This document shows, one piece after another, positions 25,482-31,531 of a stretch of DNA of 64,000 nt. Made by a program: the position numbers and the translations under genes. The stretch spans positions 806,001 to 870,000 of the forward strand of contig NZ_JACVPZ010000001.1 of assembly GCF_018881605.1 (NCBI RefSeq), in the 5' to 3' direction. Below the pieces are notes generated by a model. That model was not told the DNA's origin. It made no database searches and saw nothing but the letters and a program-made list of their open reading frames with translations. The stretch comes from Polynucleobacter sp. UB-Tiil-W10. Lineage in GTDB: Bacteria > Pseudomonadota > Gammaproteobacteria > Burkholderiales > Burkholderiaceae. Position 1 is the first letter of the stretch. Every line of letters starts with the position of its first letter.

Positions 25482-25760
25482 TTAATAAGCTTTTGACTCT
25501 TTAGGAGTTGCCTTACGAGCCGAAATAATACGAACGACATTACTCTCGCTTCGATAACAATGGCAAACCAAAATCACACGAAGAGAATGGCTTACCCCCA
25601 GCAAGATAAATCTGTCTTCATCCTCCGAATGATCGGGATCGGAAATTAACTTAGCACTTTCATCATAAAACACGGATTTCGCCTCTTCAAAAGAAATGCC
25701 GTGTTTTTTCAAATTGGCTGAAGCTTTTTTGGGCTCCCATTCAAATCGCAATGAAGTCAT
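25482..25760 (-). CDS. brnT: BrnT-type toxin (ribonuclease)
   Basis: A 92-residue RelE-fold toxin. Family blocks are FEWEPKKASANLKKHGISF, SEDEDRFILLG and VVRIISARKAT. It would cleave mRNA when free of BrnA. The start at 25760 is preferred because the promoter -10 box ends 6 nt before it, which would make the transcript leaderless; an ATG at 25775 lies inside the operator and promoter. The gene and brnA form one complete cassette between units k and l. Confidence 0.9.
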   Translation of the reverse strand: MTSLRFEWEPKKASANLKKHGISFEEAKSVFYDESAKLISDPDHSEDEDRFILLGVSHSLRVILVCHCYRSESNVVRIISARKATPKESKAY

Positions 25761-25795
25761 ATGTACATTGTACATATATCAGTTGGGGTAAGCAA
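25759..25795 (-). promoter_or_regulatory. brnTA promoter with palindromic operator
   Basis: ATATGTACA-T-TGTACATAT (25759-25777) is a perfect 9+1+9 inverted repeat. On the minus strand it contains a -10 box TACAAT (25772-25767) with a -35 box TTGCTT (25795-25790) exactly 17 nt upstream. The operator covers -10 and the transcription start, which fits BrnA autorepression. Confidence 0.75.
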
Positions 25796-25842
25796 CCAAG
25801 GTTAAAAATTCTGAATCACGCAACCTTTCCATCCGACCAAAT

Positions 25843-25922
25843 GAAAAAACCACCCTAAGGTGGTTTTGGTATTTCTTGGTGGCCCGGGGCGGAATCGACC
25901 AGGGCCTAAGATGCCTAATCCA
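25843..25922 (-). repeat. tRNA-Phe-derived repeat, unit l (reference copy)
   Basis: The best-preserved unit. The hairpin (25846-25854 / 25859-25867) is followed by GGTATTTCT. From 25877 to 25898 it is identical to the CCA end, acceptor strand and T-stem/loop of the tRNA-Phe gene (22 of 22). The arm ACCAGGGCCTAAGATGCC with TAATCC follows and no longer matches the tRNA. The RidA stop codon (25915-25917) lies inside the arm. Confidence 0.95.
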
Positions 25923-26385
25923 CGGCGACCACAAAATCAATTTCTACTGAGGCATTCTTCGGCAATTGAAATGCGCCAACCGATGTTCTTGAATGAACAC
26001 CAGCATCGCAAAAGATTGAATGTAAGACCTCAGAGGCTCCATCTGAAACTTCGCTTTGCTGGGTGAAGCTTGCTGAGGACTGAACATAAACAGAAATTCG
26101 CAAGATCTTTTGAACTCGATCCAATGAACCCAAATGCTTTAGCAATAGAGCAATGGCTCGCATTACACAAATCTTTGCCGCCATCTGCCCCGCCTCAAGC
26201 GTGACATCGGCACCCAAGGCACCCTGAATAACCACGTCATTGCCAACCCGGGGGATTTGTCCACTGATATAGATTGTGTCTTGATGCTGAACTAATGGGC
26301 TGTAATTACCCCCAACTTTGATTTCTCCATCAAAGCTATAGCCAAGCTCTTTGGCAATTTGGTGGAAGCGTTCTTCTCTAGTCAT
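25915..26385 (-). CDS. RidA/YjgF family protein
   Basis: A 156-residue Rid-family protein. It carries YISGQIPRVG, the GQMAAKICVMRAIALL helix, and the ending SVGAFQLPKNASVEIDFVVAV, typical of RidA-like subgroups longer than the archetype (about 128 residues). The imine deaminase Arg of RidA is not evident at the expected IRTSV position (SRTSVGAF is present), so activity is plausible. It is the cassette nearest the tRNA gene. Confidence 0.88.
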   Translation of the reverse strand: MTREERFHQIAKELGYSFDGEIKVGGNYSPLVQHQDTIYISGQIPRVGNDVVIQGALGADVTLEAGQMAAKICVMRAIALLLKHLGSLDRVQKILRISVYVQSSASFTQQSEVSDGASEVLHSIFCDAGVHSRTSVGAFQLPKNASVEIDFVVAVD

Positions 26386-26414
26386 ATAAGAAAGATTCTA
26401 AGGGAGGCTGGAAA

Positions 26415-26442
26415 TAAAAAACCACCCGAAGGTGGTTTTAGT
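26415..26442 (-). repeat. Terminator hairpin of tRNA-Phe (unit m), separated from the tRNA by an IS
   Basis: Perfect 9-nt arms (26418-26426 and 26431-26439). On the tRNA strand the loop is C(UUCG)G and the stem runs into six T followed by ATTT, a strong terminator. It is the hairpin of the unit whose tRNA part is the intact tRNA-Phe gene. The IS element begins within a few bases of it. Confidence 0.9.
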
Positions 26443-27758
26443 TGTCCTACCCGAGACATAGTTTACGTTTTATACCGGACACATACTTTACAGTTTTTGG
26501 CATAGGAGGGACCACTCTATGCCGTGGAATGAAAGTACGAAGATGGATGAAAAGCTGAAGTTTGTGTCTCGTTACCTCGATGGCGAGAAGATTGCTACCC
26601 TGTGTCAGGAGTTTGGAATCTCCAGAGTGACTGGCCATAAGATCATTGATCGCTATAAAGACAGTGGCCTAGAAGCCTTTACGGATCGCAGTAGACGACC
26701 CTTTCGGCAAGCCAACCGGCTGCCCTTCCAGGTCGAGCAATTGATCGTGAATCTGAAAAAAGAGTTCCCCACCTGGGGCGCTCCTAAACTGCGAGACCGC
26801 ATCCACACCCACTATCCGCAGCTAGTTTTGCCAGCTAAGAGCACCGTACACGCTGTACTGGATCGCCATGGCCTAGTCAAAAAGAAACGGCGCCGGTATG
26901 GCAAGCTTGAAGGTACCGCATTAAGCAATACTCAATCCCCTAATGCCCTATGGTGCGTAGATTACAAAGGCGAATTTATGTTGGGTAACAAGCAATATTG
27001 TTATCCCTTAACGGTGACGGACTATGCCTCTCGCTTTTTGATTTGCTGTGAAGGTTTAGAGAGCACCCGTGAGGCGCAAGCCTTTACCGTCTTTGAGCAA
27101 CTCTTTAAGGAGTATGGCCTGCCAGGCTCTATCCGCTCGGACAATGGGGTGCCCTTTGCTAGCCCCAATGCCATTTATGGTCTGAGCAGTTTGTCAGTTT
27201 GGTGGCTCCGCTTAGGGATTGGCATTGAGCGCATTAAGCCGGGTAATCCTCAGCAAAATGGCCGGCATGAGCGCATGCATTTAACGCTCAAGCAAGCGAC
27301 GACTAAACCACCCGCCAAAACACTGTTGCAACAACAAGATAAGTTCGAAGACTTTATCTATGAGTACAACTATGAGCGACCCCATCAAGCCTTGGAGATG
27401 AAAAAACCTGCGCAGCTCTATACCCCATCAAGTCGAAAATATGAAGGATTGCCAGATGTCAGTTACCCCTTCCACGATAAAACAGTCACTGTGACTAAAT
27501 GCGGCAGGATCTGTCTGGGCAATCAAAAGATCCACTTTAGTACCGTGTTCGCTGGTCATGACGTGGGCCTGCGCCAAGTCGAAGACGATGTGTGGTTAGT
27601 GAGCTTTATGGATTACGATATGGCTTACTTTGATATGGAGTCTCACAAGGTTAGTGCCCTAGAGAATCCATTTGGTCCCAAAGTATTGGGGGTGTGATTG
27701 GTAAATGTGTAAACCATGTGGTCGGTACCGGACGTAAAGCATGTGTCCGGTACGGACC
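26443..27758 (+). mobile_element. IS481-type insertion sequence
   Basis: An element of about 1.3 kb with one transposase gene. The two ends are imperfect inverted repeats: the left end begins GTCCTACCCGAGACATAG and the inverted right end GTCCGTACCGGACACATG. Each end carries a second inner copy (TACCGGACACATACTTTACA at left, TACCGACCACATGG at right). Its exact borders and target duplication are uncertain by a few bases. It sits in the spacer between the tRNA-Phe CCA end and the terminator of that tRNA. Confidence 0.88.
26519..27697 (+). CDS. IS481 family transposase
   Basis: A 392-residue DDE transposase. An N-terminal helix-turn-helix (LCQEFGISRVTGHKII) precedes an rve integrase core. The catalytic triad is visible as Asp in WCVDYKG, Asp in RSDNGVPF and Glu in GRHERMH, followed by YNYERPHQAL. 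A strong AGGAGG stands 9 nt before the start. No frameshift or truncation is seen, so the element may be active. Confidence 0.95.
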   Translation: MPWNESTKMDEKLKFVSRYLDGEKIATLCQEFGISRVTGHKIIDRYKDSGLEAFTDRSRRPFRQANRLPFQVEQLIVNLKKEFPTWGAPKLRDRIHTHYPQLVLPAKSTVHAVLDRHGLVKKKRRRYGKLEGTALSNTQSPNALWCVDYKGEFMLGNKQYCYPLTVTDYASRFLICCEGLESTREAQAFTVFEQLFKEYGLPGSIRSDNGVPFASPNAIYGLSSLSVWWLRLGIGIERIKPGNPQQNGRHERMHLTLKQATTKPPAKTLLQQQDKFEDFIYEYNYERPHQALEMKKPAQLYTPSSRKYEGLPDVSYPFHDKTVTVTKCGRICLGNQKIHFSTVFAGHDVGLRQVEDDVWLVSFMDYDMAYFDMESHKVSALENPFGPKVLGV

Positions 27759-27767
27759 GATGTTTCT

Positions 27768-27843
27768 TGGTGGCCCGGGGCGGAATCGAACCACCGACAC
27801 AAGGATTTTCAATCCTCTGCTCTACCGACTGAGCTACCAGGCC
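27768..27843 (-). tRNA. tRNA-Phe (GAA)
   Basis: A complete 76-nt cloverleaf with encoded CCA. The acceptor stem is GGCCTGG / CCGGGCC, the D-stem GCTC / GAGC, the anticodon stem GAGGA / TCCTT with loop TTGAAAA (anticodon at 27810-27808), and the T-arm GGTGG / CCGCC with loop TTCGATT. It is the only tRNA in the window and the parent of the repeats to its left. Transcription runs leftwards into the IS element. Confidence 0.98.
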
Positions 27844-27853
27844 AAGACTTAGA

Positions 27854-27884
27854 ATTATAACGAATTGGCTTAGGGTTCTATCAA
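27854..27884 (-). promoter_or_regulatory. tRNA-Phe promoter
   Basis: A perfect -10 box TATAAT (27859-27854) lies 10 nt before the tRNA 5' end, with TTGATA (27884-27879) as -35. The 19-nt spacing is longer than the 17-nt optimum. Confidence 0.7.
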
Positions 27885-27894
27885 ATTTCTCTGA

Positions 27895-27960
27895 GTCGCC
27901 CTTGATTGGTGGGTTTTGCTGAATTCTTTGGTGTGGCCGCCCTTATTACATGGGGGCTTA
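27895..27960 (-). repeat. Possible decayed tRNA-Phe-type unit on the 5' side of the tRNA
   Basis: CGCCCTTGATTGGTGGGTTTT resembles a mutated hairpin, and TTCTTTGGTGTGGCCGCCC resembles the spacer plus CCA end. It ends at the ntrX stop codon, as units end at cassette stop codons elsewhere. Several insertions are needed to align it, so it may simply be the ntrX terminator region. Confidence 0.35.
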
Positions 27961-28641
27961 GCTCTCGCCCTTATTGCGAGATGTGTCGATTCCCAAGGCT
28001 TTAAGCTTGCGATATAAATGCGTCCGCTCTAGACCCGTGTACTCTGAAATCTTAGTCATGCTACCGCCCATGATTTGCATTTGATGTTCAAAATACGCCT
28101 TCTCAAACAAGTCTCTTGCCTCTCTTAGAGGAAGATCATAGTAAGTTTTTGCGATTCCGCTGATGAACTCACCCTCTAGAGGTGCTGCGACTAATTCGAC
28201 AGCGGTCTGCTTTGGTGCGGCCATAGCGCTAGGGTTTGACTGAACTGCTCGCTCTTGTTCTGGCTCCACATATTTAGGGGAGCTCTCCAAAGCCTTGCTG
28301 ACTGTCTTCAGAAGCTTTTGTAGGGCAATCGGTTTTTCTAAAAAGTTTAGTGCGCCAATGCGAGTAGCTTCAACAGCGGTGTCAATCGTCGCGTGGCCAG
28401 ACATCATGACTACTGGCATGGTCAATTGTCCTGTGTTGGACCACTCTTTTAACAAAGTAATGCCATCCGTGTCAGGCATCCAAATATCCAACAAGACTAA
28501 ATCGGGGCGCATTTGCTCGCGAATAGTACGCGCCTGAATAGCACTCTCTGCAGAGTACACCGTATGGCCTTCATCAGTGAGAATCTCATTGAGAAGCTCA
28601 CGAATTCCCATCTCATCATCCACAACCAAAATACTAGCCAT
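27958..28641 (-). CDS. ntrX: NtrX-type response regulator without AAA+ domain
   Basis: A 227-residue response regulator. The receiver domain (residues 1-120) has the acidic pair DD, phospho-acceptor Asp in LLDIWMPDTDG, Thr/Ser in MMSGHA and Lys in EKP. A C-terminal Fis-type helix-turn-helix ends with GLERTHLYRKLKALGI. The sigma-54 AAA+ module of classical NtrX is absent, as in other Burkholderiales partners of NtrY. It is the last gene of the operon and starts 2 nt after ntrY. Confidence 0.9.
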   Translation of the reverse strand: MASILVVDDEMGIRELLNEILTDEGHTVYSAESAIQARTIREQMRPDLVLLDIWMPDTDGITLLKEWSNTGQLTMPVVMMSGHATIDTAVEATRIGALNFLEKPIALQKLLKTVSKALESSPKYVEPEQERAVQSNPSAMAAPKQTAVELVAAPLEGEFISGIAKTYYDLPLREARDLFEKAYFEHQMQIMGGSMTKISEYTGLERTHLYRKLKALGIDTSRNKGES

Positions 28642-28643
28642 GC

Positions 28644-30953
28644 TTAGGCTGCCTCTTTTGCTAGATTCATAAACAATATCGATACTTGCGCACCAATTAC
28701 TTCTCCATCCTGCATCCGGTTCCGAATTTCAATTCTGGCAGCGTGATCATCAATAATTTTCTTGACCACCGCCAAACCAAGTCCCGTACCTTTGCTCTTT
28801 GTAGTCACATATGGTTCAAAGGCTCTTGCCAATATCTTAGCTGGAAATCCAACTCCACTATCACTTATTGTTAATCGCACCGCATTTTGAACTTCGCCAT
28901 TGTGTTCGCCATAAGGCGCTAATTCCGTTTTAACCTCTACAGGACTATTCGGATGGGGACCTTCTAGAGTGGCATCTTGAGCATTTTGTAACAAGTTATG
29001 AATCACTTGCCTTAATTGGGTAGGGTCTCCCATGATTTCTGGGCAACCTGGATCTAACTGGACAAGTAAGGGGCTGCCTTCATAAAGGCCTAAAATTTCT
29101 GAAGTAAGGGTATTAATGGAGACTGGCTTTAGTTGTGGTGTTGGTGTCTTCGCAAAATCCCTAAAATCATTCACCATTTCTTTCATAGCTTGTACTTGAC
29201 CAATAATGGTCTCGGTACTGCGATTAATCATTTCTTCTTGTTCTGGGCTCAACTTGCCCGCAAGCTTATGCTGCAATCTTTCGGCTGAGAGCTGTATTGG
29301 AGTTAAGGGATTCTTAATTTCATGGGCAAGGCGTCTTGCTACCTCGCTCCACGCAATCGATCTTTGTGCGCTCACCACATCAGTAATGTCATCAAAAACC
29401 ACCATGCGCAAGTCACCAGTAAGCTCTGTACCGCGCACAAACAAAGTCACGCCCGGTTCATTTTCAAATTCATTCGTACTGTGTAATTGGATTTGTTTTT
29501 GCCACACCGGCGCACTAGCCTGCGCAGACTTTTTCTCTGTCCCACCCTCGCTAAGCACTGCAAGCTTCATGGTTGAAAAGCCTTCTCTGATGGCTCCCTC
29601 GAACTCCAGCAAAGCCGGATTGCTGCCAAGGGGCTTCCCATCCAGTTGAATAAGATCTTGATTAAAAATTCGGTCTGCACCTGCATTACTAGAAACAACG
29701 TTGTAGTTTTTATCAAAAATACATACGCCTGCAGTAAGACTGCCCAATACACGCTCTAAAAATGCCTTGGATTCTTGCAAAGAGGTACGAGTGTCAGCTA
29801 GCTGCCTAGTCATGACGTTAAATTGCCGTGTAAGCATCCCAAGCTCATCGCCAGTATCGAGCTCTGGTTTAGGCGACAAGTCTCCCTGCGCAACCGCTTG
29901 AGTACCTCTCAGAAGCATCAAGAGAGGCCGAGCAAGCTGCCTGCCCAATAAAAGAGCCAAAGTAATGGCCACGAATACTGCAAAGAAAAGGGTCAAGGTT
30001 AAGGTCCCCACAAACATCTTGCGTAGACCGGTTCGCCCTAATGACTTCTCTTGGTATTCACTATATGCAGATTCAACTGCAAAAATATTCTTCGCTAACG
30101 GGGTTGGAATGATGCGGACAAGCTGTAAAAAATACTTATCGTCCACATCTTTACCTGCATCCAATTTGATGTGAATGGGCTTTTTGCGAATAATCGGAAC
30201 AATTGCCCTAATCCGATAACCACGTTGCCCGCCTTCCGCTTCAATTTGATCTAAAAAGGTAATGCCTTTCTTTTTAAATGCCTCATCAACCACCTCGGCA
30301 TTAGGTGCAGGAAAATATTTCTTAGGCTTTACTTCGCTGGTGAAGATCAAATCGCGCTGCACATTAAAAAGACTAACTTCTTGAATACCGAATTGATTGC
30401 GAATCTTCATCACTGCAGCGGCAACCTGCTCAGTAGTAGTGCCTGGAGGTATCTGCACAATCTGCTCAGCTATAAAGTTACCTTCGCCCAAAATTTCTTC
30501 TTGGGCTACTCGTAAAGTAACGCGCCCCAGCTCTAAGCCTGAGTTGAGGGCCGTCTCAACTTTCACGTCAAACCAAGTCTCGATACTGCGTGATACGAAC
30601 TGTAAAGATACGCCGTACAAAATTAAGCCCGGAACAATACCAACCAAAGCGAAGATCATCGCCAGCTTTGCAATCAAACGCGTACCAAAGTGTCCTCGAT
30701 ACCATCGCACAGCAATGACAGCCACCAAAACCACAATGACTAAAGTTAAGCAAATGCCAATCACCACATTGGCGGCGTATAGCCAAATAAAGTAATTATC
30801 AAAAAATTCTGTATTGGATGAGGCGATTGCCAACAACACTAAAAGCAATAGAGCAAATGCACCGATCGCGCCAATCGTGATCGAAATTATCTTTTTGCTC
30901 CAAGCCTTTGATGTAAAAAAGCTTGTGTCTAGCAGGGCAGCTATCAGTCTCAT
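28644..30953 (-). CDS. ntrY: NtrY-type membrane sensor histidine kinase
   Basis: A 769-residue kinase. Three N-terminal helices (about residues 22-120) precede a periplasmic region of about 200 residues and another helix. Then come HAMP (QLARPLLMLLRGTQAVAQGDL), PAS, the H-box ARRLAHEIKNPLTPIQL with the phosphorylated His, and N, G1 and G2 boxes (NLLQNAQDA, DSGVGF, GTGLGL). It phosphorylates NtrX. It overlaps the DUF4390 gene upstream by 4 nt. Confidence 0.93.
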   Translation of the reverse strand: MRLIAALLDTSFFTSKAWSKKIISITIGAIGAFALLLLVLLAIASSNTEFFDNYFIWLYAANVVIGICLTLVIVVLVAVIAVRWYRGHFGTRLIAKLAMIFALVGIVPGLILYGVSLQFVSRSIETWFDVKVETALNSGLELGRVTLRVAQEEILGEGNFIAEQIVQIPPGTTTEQVAAAVMKIRNQFGIQEVSLFNVQRDLIFTSEVKPKKYFPAPNAEVVDEAFKKKGITFLDQIEAEGGQRGYRIRAIVPIIRKKPIHIKLDAGKDVDDKYFLQLVRIIPTPLAKNIFAVESAYSEYQEKSLGRTGLRKMFVGTLTLTLFFAVFVAITLALLLGRQLARPLLMLLRGTQAVAQGDLSPKPELDTGDELGMLTRQFNVMTRQLADTRTSLQESKAFLERVLGSLTAGVCIFDKNYNVVSSNAGADRIFNQDLIQLDGKPLGSNPALLEFEGAIREGFSTMKLAVLSEGGTEKKSAQASAPVWQKQIQLHSTNEFENEPGVTLFVRGTELTGDLRMVVFDDITDVVSAQRSIAWSEVARRLAHEIKNPLTPIQLSAERLQHKLAGKLSPEQEEMINRSTETIIGQVQAMKEMVNDFRDFAKTPTPQLKPVSINTLTSEILGLYEGSPLLVQLDPGCPEIMGDPTQLRQVIHNLLQNAQDATLEGPHPNSPVEVKTELAPYGEHNGEVQNAVRLTISDSGVGFPAKILARAFEPYVTTKSKGTGLGLAVVKKIIDDHAARIEIRNRMQDGEVIGAQVSILFMNLAKEAA

Positions 30954-31531
30954 CGCTTAATTAGATTGGGGCTATTGGAAGAAAATGGAAAACGATACCA
31001 GTCACTCGAAACATTCCAGTCGCGATTATTAAGTGCATTTACCTGGAATGGTTTTGGCAGCTTAGTGAGATCCAAAGTCATGCGAAGGGAGCCCGTATAA
31101 GACCTACTGGGGTCAAGTTGGGCATTATCAATGACTCGCCATCCTCCAATACTACCAACTGCTTGCAATGCCTCAGCAATGGTTTTAGCGGAAAAAGTAA
31201 AGCCTTCGGATGCGATTCGATACTGCTGTGTCAGTGGCTGAAAAGATAGGCGGGTTTGCCTTTGTACAAGCGCAGATTTTTCATCAAACCAATACCAACG
31301 TGCTCGCGATAAATCAAACTCAGTCTGAAAATACAGAACCACGCCCCTTTGCACGGCATCTTCTAATCCTGGTGATAACTCTATCTGGAAGCTGGCATTG
31401 AGAAGCCAGTCGTTATCAACCTTCTCTAGCTCAAAGGACTTGATTTTGATGCCTTCTGCGTTAACGGTTGTGGAAAAAAAGCCCAACACCATCAAGCACA
31501 GAAAGAGGAATTGTTTAATTCTTCGGCTCAT
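30950..31531 (-). CDS. DUF4390 domain protein
   Basis: A 193-residue exported protein with an N-terminal signal peptide (hydrophobic residues 7-23, cleavage near VNA-EG). The segments WLLNASFQIELSPGLEDAVQRGV and YFQTEFDLSRARWYWFDE are typical of DUF4390. It is always placed next to ntrY in this group and may take part in the envelope signal, but function is unknown. It overlaps both neighbours by 4 nt. Confidence 0.87.
   Translation of the reverse strand: MSRRIKQFLFLCLMVLGFFSTTVNAEGIKIKSFELEKVDNDWLLNASFQIELSPGLEDAVQRGVVLYFQTEFDLSRARWYWFDEKSALVQRQTRLSFQPLTQQYRIASEGFTFSAKTIAEALQAVGSIGGWRVIDNAQLDPSRSYTGSLRMTLDLTKLPKPFQVNALNNRDWNVSSDWYRFPFSSNSPNLIKR

Noticed and set aside
13074..27843. Interpretation of the repeats as a CRISPR array
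   Set aside because: Units are 500-3000 nt apart with whole genes between, are not identical, and no cas genes are present.
13074..27843. Interpretation of the repeats as integron attC sites
   Set aside because: No paired R'/R'' boxes or GTTRRRY core are seen, the sites carry a clear tRNA-Phe end and terminator, and no IntI-like integrase is in the window.
27958..28641. NtrX truncated by deletion of its AAA+ domain
   Set aside because: The REC-plus-Fis form next to ntrY is usual in Burkholderiales, so it is not a local defect.
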